Shown: one piece after another, positions 6,661 through 14,848 of the stretch
How positions within the stretch are numbered: position 1 is the stretch's first letter
How the letters are laid out: each line of letters starts with the position of its first letter
Origin: Lachnospiraceae bacterium UBA7589
GTDB lineage: Bacteria > Bacillota > Clostridia > Lachnospirales > Lachnospiraceae
Length of the DNA: 23,183 nt
Reading direction: 5' to 3'
NCBI GenBank assembly: GCA_002476495.1
Contig: DLKL01000024.1
Coordinates: 1-23,183, forward strand
Program-made: the position numbers and the translations under genes
Notes under the pieces: generated by a model
The model's database searches: none
What the model saw: only the letters and a program-made list of their open reading frames with translations
What the model was told of the DNA's origin: nothing

Positions 6661-9600
6661 ATGGATTTTACACATTTACATGTGCATACAGAATATAGTC
6701 TGCTTGATGGTTCGGCCAAAATAAAGGAGCTGGTAAAAAGAGCCGCTGAATTAGGAATGAAGTCCCTGGCTATAACAGATCATGGAGTAATGTATGGTGC
6801 TATTGATTTTTATAAGGCAGCCAGGGAAGCAGGGATTAAGCCAATTATTGGCTGCGAGGTGTATGTTGCTCCCGGTTCAAGATTTGACAGGGAGGTGACA
6901 AAGGGAGAGGACAGATATTACCATCTGGTTCTTCTTGCAGAAAATAACAAAGGATATACAAATCTGTCGAAAATAGTATCAAGAGGCTTTACAGAGGGTT
7001 ATTATTATAAGCCGAGAGTAGATCTGGAGGTTTTGAAAAAATACAGTCAGGGAATAATAGCACTTAGTGCGTGCCTTGCCGGAGAGGTAGCTGTAAATAT
7101 AAGAAAGAATAATTATGAGCAGGCGAAGGAAACTGCGTTAAGATACAGGGAAATTTTTGGTGAGAATAATTATTATCTGGAGTTACAGGATCATGGTATA
7201 CCTGAGCAGCAAATTGTTAATAGTGGGATTATGAGATTGTCAAAGGAAACAGGAATACCCATGGTAGTAACCAACGACTCGCATTATATTAATGCTGAGG
7301 ATGCACAGGCACATGATATACTGCTTTGTATACAGACAGGAAAGATAGTTACAGATCAGGATAGAATGAGATACGAAGGCGGACAGTATTACCTAAAATC
7401 TCCTGAGGAAATGTACAGGCTTTTTCCGTATGCAGGGGAAGCTCTTGAAAACACCTGTAAAATTGCAAAAAGATGTAATGTTGAGATAGTATTTGGAGAA
7501 CAAAAGGTGCCCAGATTTGATGTCCCTGATGGATATGAGGCCTTTGAATATCTTAAGGAGCTGTGTGAAAAGGGCCTTGAAAAAAGATATAACCCTGTGA
7601 CTGATATGCTGAAAAACAGACTGGATTATGAGCTTGAAACAATCAGAAATATGGGATTTGTAGATTATTTTCTTATAGTCTGGGATTTTATAAGATATGC
7701 AAAGGATAATGGCATTGCTGTAGGTCCCGGACGTGGCTCTGCTGCCGGAAGTATAGTATCATATTGCCTGGAAATAACGAACATTGATCCTATCAGATAT
7801 AATCTTCTCTTTGAGCGTTTCCTTAACCCTGAAAGAGTAACCATGCCGGATATTGATATTGATTTCTGTGTGGACAGGCGGCAGGAGGTTATTGATTATG
7901 TTGTAAGAAAATACGGAAAAGAAAAGGTTGTCCAGATTGTGACATTCGGTACTATGGCTGCAAAAATGTGCGTTAGGGATGTTGGCAGAGCTATGGATCT
8001 GCCTTACAGTCTTTGCGACAGGGTAGCCAAGGCCATACCGGGAGATATTGGTATGACAATTCCCAAGGCCTTAAATGCCAGTAAAGAGCTGGCCGAAATG
8101 TATCATGATGATCCACAGATACAAAATCTGATTGATATGGCTGTAAAGCTGGAAGGGCTTCCGAGACATTCCTCCATGCATGCAGCGGGTGTAGTTATAG
8201 GAAGGGAGCCTATTGATGAATATGTTCCTTTGTCCAAAAGCAGTGACGATGCCATAACTACCCAGTATAATATGATTACCATAGAAGAACTGGGTCTTCT
8301 GAAAATGGATTTTCTGGGCTTGAGAACTCTTACGGTTATTCAGAATACTGTGAGGCTTATCAAAAAAAATCACAATATAGATATTGATATAGATAATATA
8401 GATTTTGCGGATAAGGCTGTTTATGACATGATATCTGCCGGAAAAACCGAAGGAGTATTTCAGCTTGAAAGCAATGGAATGAAAAACTTTATGAAGGAGC
8501 TTAAACCGGCTGATATTGAAGATATAATTGCCGGAATTTCCTTGTACAGACCGGGACCTATGGATTTCATACCTCTATATATTAAGGGAAAGGAAAATCC
8601 GCTTCGGGTCACCTATGATCATCCTGCACTGGAGAAAATACTGTCACCTACATATGGATGTATAGTATACCAGGAACAGGTTATGCAAATAGTAATGGAG
8701 CTTGCAGGATATACACTTGGGCGAAGTGACCTGGTAAGAAGAGCTATGTCCAAAAAAAAGGCAGATGTAATGGAAAAGGAAAGACAGAATTTTGTCTATG
8801 GTAATCCGGATTTACATGTGGATGGATGTATAAAGAGAGGAATAAGTGAAGAAATAGCAAATAAAATATTTGATGAAATGACAGACTTTGCAAAATACGC
8901 TTTCAACAAGTCCCATGCTGCCGCATACGCAGTTGTTGCATATCAGACTGCTTATTTAAAATATCATTATACAGCAGAATTTATGGCTGCTTTAATATCT
9001 TCTGTTAAGGAAAATTCTGCCAAGGTATCATCATATATCCAGACCTTAAGGTCTATGGGGATAAAAATACTGCCCCCGGATATAAATACCGGTGAGGGAG
9101 ATTTTTCAGTGGATGGAAACTGTATTCGATATGGTTTATCCGCAGTAAAGAGTGTAGGCGAGGGTGTCACCGATGTAATAAGGGAAAATATAAAGGAGTA
9201 CGGTCCATTTCAGGACCTTGAGGATTTTGTAAACCGTCTTACCAATAAAGAGGCAAACAAGAGAACCATTGAAAGCTTTATATGTTCAGGGGCCTTTGAT
9301 ACATTTGGACATAACAGAAGGCAGATGATGATGGTATATCCGGGCATAATTGACCAGGCCGGAAAAAACAGGAAAAACGAAATGACAGGACAGTTTAACA
9401 TGATGAGCTTTCTGGGTGAAGAAGAACAGGAGGATTTTAAAGTAAAATATCCTGATGTTGAGGAATATTCCAAGGCAGACCTTCTGGATAAAGAAAAGGA
9501 AATGCTTGGAATATATGTAAGTGGTCATCCTCTGGATGATTATATGGATGTCATTGATAAAAAGGCAAATATATGGTCAATAGATTTTATAAAGGATGAA

Positions 9601-10140
9601 GAAACCGGTGCATTTTCTGTTGAAGATCGCAAAGAATATTGCATTGCTGGTATTGTGGACGCAGTAAGCGTAAAAACAACAAAAAGGGGAGATAACATGG
9701 CCTTTATTACCCTTATGGATCTGTATGGGACAGTGGAGGTGATAGTTTTTTCCAGGGAATATTCAAAATACAGGGATTTGCTTGCAAAGGACAAAAAAGT
9801 TCTTATAAAGGGAACTGCTTCGATTACCGAAGAGGAAGGTAAGCTTATTCTTTCAGAGGTCCATGACATGGATGTGATTAAATGCGATATGGATGGTGAA
9901 AAAAAAGAGGTGTGGATATGCTTTGATAATCAGGAGGAATATAAACAAAATGAGTTAAAGCTGAGTTCCATACTAAAAGCTTACAAGGGTGGAAGCAGGG
10001 TATTTGTTCAGCTTAGAAATCCAAGCTTATATAAGTCTATGGGGGATGATTACAGAGTTCTTGCCAATACAGCACTTATGGATACTCTGAAAAGTGAATG
10101 GGGAGAAAAAAATGTACTTATAAGGGAGAAAAAGACATGA
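6661..10140 (+). CDS. dnaE: DNA polymerase III alpha subunit (DnaE)
   Basis: A 1159-aa replicative C-family polymerase, close to the E. coli alpha subunit in length. An N-terminal PHP domain shows HLHVHTEYSLLDG (H5, H7, H9), ITDHGVM (D40, H41) and VVTNDSHY, so many PHP metal ligands are retained. The palm has GPGRGSAAGS (from about 355) and the catalytic aspartates in PDIDIDF (D399, D401), with the third in KMDFLGLRTL (D550). An OB-fold lies at about 995-1070. Firmicutes usually carry PolC as the main polymerase, with DnaE handling primer extension and repair. PolC is not in this window. The RBS AAGGGGAA is just upstream. The stop overlaps the trmH-like start as ATGA. Confidence 0.97.
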   Translation: MDFTHLHVHTEYSLLDGSAKIKELVKRAAELGMKSLAITDHGVMYGAIDFYKAAREAGIKPIIGCEVYVAPGSRFDREVTKGEDRYYHLVLLAENNKGYTNLSKIVSRGFTEGYYYKPRVDLEVLKKYSQGIIALSACLAGEVAVNIRKNNYEQAKETALRYREIFGENNYYLELQDHGIPEQQIVNSGIMRLSKETGIPMVVTNDSHYINAEDAQAHDILLCIQTGKIVTDQDRMRYEGGQYYLKSPEEMYRLFPYAGEALENTCKIAKRCNVEIVFGEQKVPRFDVPDGYEAFEYLKELCEKGLEKRYNPVTDMLKNRLDYELETIRNMGFVDYFLIVWDFIRYAKDNGIAVGPGRGSAAGSIVSYCLEITNIDPIRYNLLFERFLNPERVTMPDIDIDFCVDRRQEVIDYVVRKYGKEKVVQIVTFGTMAAKMCVRDVGRAMDLPYSLCDRVAKAIPGDIGMTIPKALNASKELAEMYHDDPQIQNLIDMAVKLEGLPRHSSMHAAGVVIGREPIDEYVPLSKSSDDAITTQYNMITIEELGLLKMDFLGLRTLTVIQNTVRLIKKNHNIDIDIDNIDFADKAVYDMISAGKTEGVFQLESNGMKNFMKELKPADIEDIIAGISLYRPGPMDFIPLYIKGKENPLRVTYDHPALEKILSPTYGCIVYQEQVMQIVMELAGYTLGRSDLVRRAMSKKKADVMEKERQNFVYGNPDLHVDGCIKRGISEEIANKIFDEMTDFAKYAFNKSHAAAYAVVAYQTAYLKYHYTAEFMAALISSVKENSAKVSSYIQTLRSMGIKILPPDINTGEGDFSVDGNCIRYGLSAVKSVGEGVTDVIRENIKEYGPFQDLEDFVNRLTNKEANKRTIESFICSGAFDTFGHNRRQMMMVYPGIIDQAGKNRKNEMTGQFNMMSFLGEEEQEDFKVKYPDVEEYSKADLLDKEKEMLGIYVSGHPLDDYMDVIDKKANIWSIDFIKDEETGAFSVEDRKEYCIAGIVDAVSVKTTKRGDNMAFITLMDLYGTVEVIVFSREYSKYRDLLAKDKKVLIKGTASITEEEGKLILSEVHDMDVIKCDMDGEKKEVWICFDNQEEYKQNELKLSSILKAYKGGSRVFVQLRNPSLYKSMGDDYRVLANTALMDTLKSEWGEKNVLIREKKT

Positions 10141-10919
10141 AAATAACATCTTCCTCCAATGAAAGGCTAAAGGAGATAAAAAAGCTTCTTAAATCTTCAA
10201 GACATAGGTATGAAAAAGGCAGGTATATTGTGGAGGGAATCAGAATGTTTAAGGAGATACCCAAAGACATTCTGCTGGAAATATATGTATCTGAAACCGG
10301 GTATGAAAGCTATAAGAATATTATTGATAACACAAAAATCGAACCATTTATCATAGCAGATAATATATATGCCGGAATTTCTGATACAATAACACCTCAG
10401 GGAATAATGGGTGTGGCTGCCATTCGGTCTAAAAAAATAGAGGATGTATTTCCAGACCATGAGCCTGCATTTCTTGTTATTGCAGAGAAACTTCAGGATC
10501 CGGGTAATCTGGGAACAATAATAAGAACATCTGAGGGTGCAGGAGTTACAGGAGTGATTGTAAGTAAGGATTCGGTTGACATTTACAATCCTAAAACCAT
10601 TCGTGCAACTATGGGTTCAATATTCAGGGTTCCCATATATATTTCTGACAATTTGACTAATGATATTGCATATGTTAAAGAAAAGGGGGTAATGGTATAT
10701 GCAGCACATTTAAAGGGAGAATGCTTTTATAACCGGGATTATACCGGATCATGTGGTTTCCTTATTGGCAATGAAGGGAACGGACTTAGCGGGGAGATTG
10801 GCAAGGCAGCTGATTGTCTGATAAAAATACCTATGTGTGGAAGGGTTGAATCCTTGAATGCAGGTATTTCTACATCAGTAATTGCATATGAAGTTATGCG
10901 GCAAAGAAAATTTGTATAA
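10137..10919 (+). CDS. TrmH/SpoU family RNA 2'-O-methyltransferase
   Basis: A 260-aa SAM-dependent SPOUT methyltransferase for rRNA or tRNA ribose 2'-O-methylation. An N-terminal L30e-like substrate-binding domain (about 1-100) is followed by the three SpoU motifs: PGNLGTIIRTSEGAG (122-136, with N124 and R130), GNEGNGLS (211-218) and IPMCGRVESLNAG (231-243). The length and two-domain form resemble RlmB/YsgA-type 23S rRNA enzymes; the exact nucleotide cannot be read. The start at 10137 is chosen over an upstream in-frame start because AAGGGAG (10122-10128) is 8 nt before it and it gives the ATGA overlap with dnaE. Confidence 0.9.
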   Translation: MKITSSSNERLKEIKKLLKSSRHRYEKGRYIVEGIRMFKEIPKDILLEIYVSETGYESYKNIIDNTKIEPFIIADNIYAGISDTITPQGIMGVAAIRSKKIEDVFPDHEPAFLVIAEKLQDPGNLGTIIRTSEGAGVTGVIVSKDSVDIYNPKTIRATMGSIFRVPIYISDNLTNDIAYVKEKGVMVYAAHLKGECFYNRDYTGSCGFLIGNEGNGLSGEIGKAADCLIKIPMCGRVESLNAGISTSVIAYEVMRQRKFV

Positions 10920-10955
10920 AAGTAGTCATATTTTAATTTTCCCCGAATATATATG

Positions 10956-10987
10956 TTATGTACACAAAATAAAAATTCCGTACATAA
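10956..10987. repeat. Inverted repeat ahead of the OB-fold gene (possible operator)
   Basis: TTATGTAC (10956-10963) and GTACATAA (10980-10987) are perfect 8-bp inverted copies separated by 16 nt, ending just before the GGGGAGG RBS at 10991-10997. The half-site spacing would suit a dimeric regulator or an RNA hairpin. I find no clear promoter in this 83-bp gap. Confidence 0.4.
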
Positions 10988-11002
10988 AAAGGGGAGGAAA
11001 AA

Positions 11003-11632
11003 ATGACAGAGAAAATCTTAAACAACAATCAGGTAGTAGTAGCAGGAGAAATTGTATCGGACTTCAGGTTCAGCCATGAAATATTTGGAGAAGGATTTTA
11101 CATGGTTGATATTATTGTAAGCAGACTAAGTGATGCCCATGACGTGATTCCACTTATGGTGTCTGACAGATTATTTGATGTAGGTAATTCACATATCGGT
11201 GAAAAGGTTCTTGCAAAGGGGCAGTTCCGTTCATACAATAAGCATGAGGATAATAAAAACAGACTTATCCTTTCTGTGTTTGTAAGAGAAATTGAGGTAA
11301 TAAGTGAAATTGATGACAAAGAGAACAAACCTAATCAGATTTATCTGGATGGATACATATGTAAGGAGCCGGTTTACAGGATGACACCGCTAGGGAGAGA
11401 AATTGCGGATATTTTACTGGCTGTTAACAGAGCATATGGTAAATCGGATTACATTCCCTGTATATGCTGGGGACGTAATGCAAGATTTGCAGGTAAGCTT
11501 TCAATAGGCGAGCATGTTGCAGTCTGGGGAAGAATTCAGAGCAGGGAATATCAGAAAAAAATAGGCAATGATGAGATTGTAAACAAGGTTGCATATGAGG
11601 TTTCTGTTAGTAAAATGGAATGTCTGGAATAG
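11003..11632 (+). CDS. Tandem OB-fold, single-stranded DNA-binding-like protein
   Basis: A 209-aa protein that reads as two SSB-like OB-folds in a row, about residues 8-102 and 110-206. The first has VVVAGEIVSDFRF, KVLAKGQFRSYN and the following beta strand. The second has IYLDGYICKEPVYRMTPLGREIADILLAVNR, YIPCICWGRNARFAGKL and HVAVWGRIQSREY, the usual SSB/PriB pattern. It lacks the acidic DDDIPF-type C-terminal tip of a housekeeping SSB, so it is probably an accessory ssDNA-binding protein. GGGGAGG (10991-10997) lies 5 nt before the ATG. It follows the dnaE-trmH run after 83 nt, and its stop abuts the dapA promoter. Assignment to the OB/SSB fold is firm in pattern; role is inferred. Confidence 0.75.
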   Translation: MTEKILNNNQVVVAGEIVSDFRFSHEIFGEGFYMVDIIVSRLSDAHDVIPLMVSDRLFDVGNSHIGEKVLAKGQFRSYNKHEDNKNRLILSVFVREIEVISEIDDKENKPNQIYLDGYICKEPVYRMTPLGREIADILLAVNRAYGKSDYIPCICWGRNARFAGKLSIGEHVAVWGRIQSREYQKKIGNDEIVNKVAYEVSVSKMECLE

Positions 11633-11633
11633 A

Positions 11634-11662
11634 TTGACATATATAAGTTTGAATGTTATAAT
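11634..11662 (+). promoter_or_regulatory. Consensus sigma-A promoter of the dapA operon
   Basis: TTGACA (11634-11639) and TATAAT (11657-11662) match consensus in all 12 positions, with the ideal 17-bp spacer. Transcription should begin near 11669. A hairpin at the very 5' end (AAGAG 11669-11673 with CTCTT 11686-11690) may protect the leader. Confidence 0.9.
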
Positions 11663-11703
11663 CCAAAGAAGAGTGTACGGTATAGCTCTTTAAGGTAATA
11701 TTA

Positions 11704-11867
11704 TAGGTAGAGGCGCGGTATTTATAAGTATCCTATGGGATGACTTAGATCAGATGAGCATAGAGGAAAGGGAATACTGCCGAAGATTGGAAAATGTCTG
11801 AGCTTTTTCTTTCTGGTTTTACAGTTAACAGCTGTACGACTGTCATCGTAAGATGGAGTGCTACTTA
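11704..11867 (+). ncRNA. Lysine riboswitch (L-box) aptamer
   Basis: The conserved L-box elements occur in order: AGGTAGAGGCGCGG (11705-11718), GGAAAGGG (11765-11772), GCCGAAG (11779-11785), GACTGTCA (11838-11845) and TGGAGTGCTAC (11854-11864). The P1 helix forms between 11704-11710 and 11861-11867. Lysine binding stabilises P1 and turns the operon off. The placement before dapA-dapB, which feed the lysine/diaminopimelate pathway, fits exactly. Confidence 0.95.
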
Positions 11868-11891
11868 AGGAATAATAAGGGATTTATTTCG

Positions 11892-11929
11892 GGTTGGCAC
11901 TTAGCTTGGTGCCAACCTTTTAGTTTTTA
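11892..11929 (+). terminator. Lysine-riboswitch expression-platform terminator
   Basis: A perfect 9-bp stem GGTTGGCAC/GTGCCAACC (11892-11900 with 11909-11917) is followed by a T-rich run (11918-11928). The 3' part of the aptamer (GGAGTGC, 11855-11861) can instead pair with GCACTT (11897-11902). That gives a mutually exclusive antiterminator that would form when lysine is absent. Confidence 0.9.
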
Positions 11930-12003
11930 TGGGTAATTCCATTTTTTCCGGTTTAATGACCGGTTCGCTACAGTACATAGCATTTTTTAGGAGGAAAGAT
12001 TTT

Positions 12004-12885
12004 ATGGCAATTTTTACAGGTTCAGGAGTAGCAATAGTAACACCATTTCTTGAAAATGGAGAGGTTGATTACCCTAGTTTCAGAAATATGATTGAATATC
12101 ATATAGCCAATGAAACAGATTGTATTATAGTTTGTGGAACCACAGGGGAGTCCTCAACACTTTCCCATGAGGAGCATATTGAATGCATAAGATTTTGTGC
12201 CAAGGTCGTAAACAAGAGAATACCTGTGGTGGCCGGTACAGGTTCAAATTGTACGGAGACAGCAATCTATCTGTCACAGGAGGCTGAGAAGGCAGGGGTA
12301 GATGGTCTTCTTATAGTTACCCCTTATTATAATAAGGCTACACAGAAGGGGTTGATTAAGCATTATACAGATGTGGCAAACAGTGTTTCGCTTCCTATCA
12401 TAATGTACAATGTACCAAGCAGAACCGGAGTAAATATTGCACCGGAGACAGCAGTATATCTTGCAAAGAATGTTAAAAATATAGTAGGTATCAAGGAAGC
12501 TACAGGAAATATATCCCAGGTTGCAAGGCTTATGAGTATGGCAAAGGGATGTCTTGATTTATATTCAGGAAATGATGATCAGGTTGTGCCTATACTTTCA
12601 TTAGGCGGTCTGGGAGTAATATCAGTAATTGCCAATATTGCACCAAAACAGACTCATGATATGGTTGCAAAGTATCTTGAAGGCGATGTAAAAGCTGCCA
12701 TGGAGATGCAGATTAAGTCAATTCCTCTTTGCGATGCACTTTTCTCTGAGGTTAATCCGATACCTGTTAAAAAGGCAGTGGAGCTTGTGGGACTTTGTGG
12801 TGGAACACTTAGAATGCCGCTTAGTGAGATTGAACCTGAGCATCAGCAGAAGCTGGAAAAGGCTATGAAAGAATTTGGAATATAA
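12004..12885 (+). CDS. dapA: 4-hydroxy-tetrahydrodipicolinate synthase
   Basis: A 293-aa class I aldolase of about the usual family length. It condenses pyruvate with aspartate semialdehyde, the first committed step to diaminopimelate and lysine. Key residues are visible: T46-T47 in GTTGESSTL, Y135 in YNVPSRTG with R140, and the Schiff-base lysine K164 in VGIKEATG. The start at 12004 is chosen because AGGAGG (11989-11994) stands 9 nt upstream and the protein begins with the normal dapA N-terminus. The longer in-frame reading from 11929 would translate the leader, including a small CCGGT/ACCGG hairpin (11948-11963). It is controlled by the lysine riboswitch and followed by dapB after 19 nt. 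Confidence 0.97.
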   Translation: MAIFTGSGVAIVTPFLENGEVDYPSFRNMIEYHIANETDCIIVCGTTGESSTLSHEEHIECIRFCAKVVNKRIPVVAGTGSNCTETAIYLSQEAEKAGVDGLLIVTPYYNKATQKGLIKHYTDVANSVSLPIIMYNVPSRTGVNIAPETAVYLAKNVKNIVGIKEATGNISQVARLMSMAKGCLDLYSGNDDQVVPILSLGGLGVISVIANIAPKQTHDMVAKYLEGDVKAAMEMQIKSIPLCDALFSEVNPIPVKKAVELVGLCGGTLRMPLSEIEPEHQQKLEKAMKEFGI

Positions 12886-12904
12886 ATTCCGGGGGGACAG
12901 AAAT

Positions 12905-13660
12905 ATGACAAGGATAATCATGCATGGCTGCAATGGTAAAATGGGTCAGATTATTTCAGAGCTTTGCAGGAATGATGTTGATACAGAAATAGTTGCAGGC
13001 ATAGATGTAGTTGACAATAAAGATAATGGGTATCCGGTATTTACAGATATAAAGAGCTGTAATATACAGGCAGATGTAATTATAGATTTTTCGATAGCGT
13101 CATCAATTAATGGATTGCTTGATTATGCTGTTGAAAGAAGTATACCTGTGGTATTATGTACAACAGGATTAAGTCCTGAGCAATTGAATAAGGTGTCTAT
13201 AGATTCTAAGAAGGTTGGAATACTTAAATCAGCCAATATGAGCCTTGGAATTAATACAATTATGAAGCTTTTACAGGAAGCGGCAAATGTGTTTGCACCT
13301 GCGGGCTTTGATATAGAAATTGTTGAAAAACACCATAATCAAAAGTTGGATGCACCATCCGGTACTGCGATTGCCCTGGCGGATGCAATCAATGAAGTAT
13401 GTGGAAACGAGTATCAATATGTATATGACCGTTCAGCAGTACGCAGGAAGAGAGATAGCAAGGAACTGGGAATATCAGCCGTAAGAGGTGGAACAATAGT
13501 AGGTGAGCATGAGGTAATATTTGCCGGAATTGATGAAGTTATTGAGATTAAGCATACTGCTTATTCCAAGTCGGTTTTTGCCAAGGGAGCCATTGAAGCA
13601 GCCAAATTTATGACAGGAAAGCCGGCGGGAATGTATAATATGGCAGATGTAATAGGTTAA
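12905..13660 (+). CDS. dapB: 4-hydroxy-tetrahydrodipicolinate reductase
   Basis: A 251-aa enzyme that reduces the DapA product with NAD(P)H. An N-terminal Rossmann motif HGCNGKMG (7-14) binds the cofactor, and the DapB signature EKHHNQKLDAPSGTA carries H143, H144 and K147. The start at 12905 follows a G-rich RBS (12891-12896). The longer in-frame start at 12875 would lie inside dapA and adds 10 non-homologous residues. It is the second gene of the lysine-riboswitch operon, and the DAP it helps make also serves peptidoglycan. Confidence 0.97.
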   Translation: MTRIIMHGCNGKMGQIISELCRNDVDTEIVAGIDVVDNKDNGYPVFTDIKSCNIQADVIIDFSIASSINGLLDYAVERSIPVVLCTTGLSPEQLNKVSIDSKKVGILKSANMSLGINTIMKLLQEAANVFAPAGFDIEIVEKHHNQKLDAPSGTAIALADAINEVCGNEYQYVYDRSAVRRKRDSKELGISAVRGGTIVGEHEVIFAGIDEVIEIKHTAYSKSVFAKGAIEAAKFMTGKPAGMYNMADVIG

Positions 13661-13689
13661 TTTGTATGCAGAAAAACAGCAGGTGAGAT

Positions 13690-14004
13690 ATGTATCAGGA
13701 TAATATAGTATTATGCAGCGCGTCAAAGTATACCAGAAAGTACTATCTTAATGATGATTTTGATAATCTTCCCGATGATGTAAAAAAGGAATTACAGATA
13801 ATGTGTGTGCTTTTTACTGAGGACGTGGGCGGAGTAATAATATTAGAATTTGATTCCAAGGGTAATCTTAATATAAAAACAGAGGCATATGAGGAGGATC
13901 TTCTCTATGATGAAATTGGAAGTGTACTAAAGATAAAACAAATCAGAGAGTCAAAAAAGAAATTGTTTGAACAGCTGGAACAGTATTTTGCAGCATTCTT
14001 CTAA
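13690..14004 (+). CDS. Small conserved protein of unknown function (DUF6145-like)
   Basis: A 104-aa soluble protein without signal peptide or recognised catalytic motif. It has an alpha/beta-looking centre (LQIMCVLFTEDVGGVIILEF, 36-55) and a charged helical C-terminus. I recall the family as DUF6145, typical of Lachnospiraceae and found next to dapB/coaX; that name is from memory and should be checked. The RBS AGGTGAG is just before the ATG, 29 nt after dapB, and the gene ends 27 nt before coaX, so it belongs to the operon. Confidence 0.65.
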   Translation: MYQDNIVLCSASKYTRKYYLNDDFDNLPDDVKKELQIMCVLFTEDVGGVIILEFDSKGNLNIKTEAYEEDLLYDEIGSVLKIKQIRESKKKLFEQLEQYFAAFF

Positions 14005-14031
14005 TATAGGGCTTTCAAAACAGGAGGAAAT

Positions 14032-14796
14032 ATGTTATTTGCAATAGACGTAGGAAATACCAATATTACAGTTGGATTGTTCGATAGGGATAATCTGCTG
14101 CACACCTTCAGAATGACTACAGGAATATCCCGTACCTCTGATGAATATGGTATGCTTTTGGGAGACTGGCTGACTCTCAGGGGGATGAGCGTATCCCATA
14201 TACATGCCGTTATTATTTCATCCGTTGTACCAAAGGTGATGCATTCTCTTACCAGCGGTATAATAAAGTATTTACACATTAATCCAATCATTGTCGGACC
14301 GGGAATAAAAACAGGAATTAATGTGGCAATCCCAAATCCAAAGGCTCTGGGAGCAGATCGTCTTGTTGATGCTGTGGCCGCATATGAGCTTTATGGTGGA
14401 CCTGTAATTGTTGTTGATTTTGGAACGGCTACAACACATGATCTGGTTCTGGCTGACGGGATTTTTCATTCGGGAGTTACAACACCGGGGTTACGTCTTT
14501 CTGCCAGTGCACTTTGGACAGGAACAGCAAAGCTTCCGGAGATTGAGATAACAAAGCCGGATTCAATTCTTGCAAAGGATACAGTGACAAGTATGCAGGC
14601 AGGAGTATTTTACGGCTGTATTGGACAGACAGAATATATTATCAATCGTATCAGGGAAGAATCAGGAATAGATAATATAAAGGTAGTTGCAACCGGTGGT
14701 CTGGGTAAGCTGATATCAGAGAATACAGATAAGATAGACATTTATGATGCCAATCTTACCCTGAAGGGATTAAGACTTATATATGAAAAACAGTAG
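14032..14796 (+). CDS. coaX: Type III pantothenate kinase
   Basis: A 254-aa ASKHA-fold kinase that phosphorylates pantothenate in coenzyme A synthesis and is not feedback-inhibited by CoA. Seen: DVGNTN phosphate-binding loop (6-11), GADR with catalytic D109 (107-110), VVDFGTATTHD (127-137), the TTPG loop (150-153) and a C-terminal ATGGLG. AGGAGG (14022-14027) is 4 nt before the ATG. It lies within the dapA-dusB gene run, so it may be co-regulated by lysine unless an internal promoter exists. Confidence 0.95.
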   Translation: MLFAIDVGNTNITVGLFDRDNLLHTFRMTTGISRTSDEYGMLLGDWLTLRGMSVSHIHAVIISSVVPKVMHSLTSGIIKYLHINPIIVGPGIKTGINVAIPNPKALGADRLVDAVAAYELYGGPVIVVDFGTATTHDLVLADGIFHSGVTTPGLRLSASALWTGTAKLPEIEITKPDSILAKDTVTSMQAGVFYGCIGQTEYIINRIREESGIDNIKVVATGGLGKLISENTDKIDIYDANLTLKGLRLIYEKQ

Positions 14797-14848
14797 TCAG
14801 TGATAATATCTGATATGCTATAACCGTATTTATTTTTGGGAGAAATTT

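Noticed and set aside
11929..12003. N-terminal extension of dapA from 11929
   Set aside because: It lies directly after the riboswitch terminator, lacks an RBS, and the added residues do not match DapA. The start at 12004 has AGGAGG.
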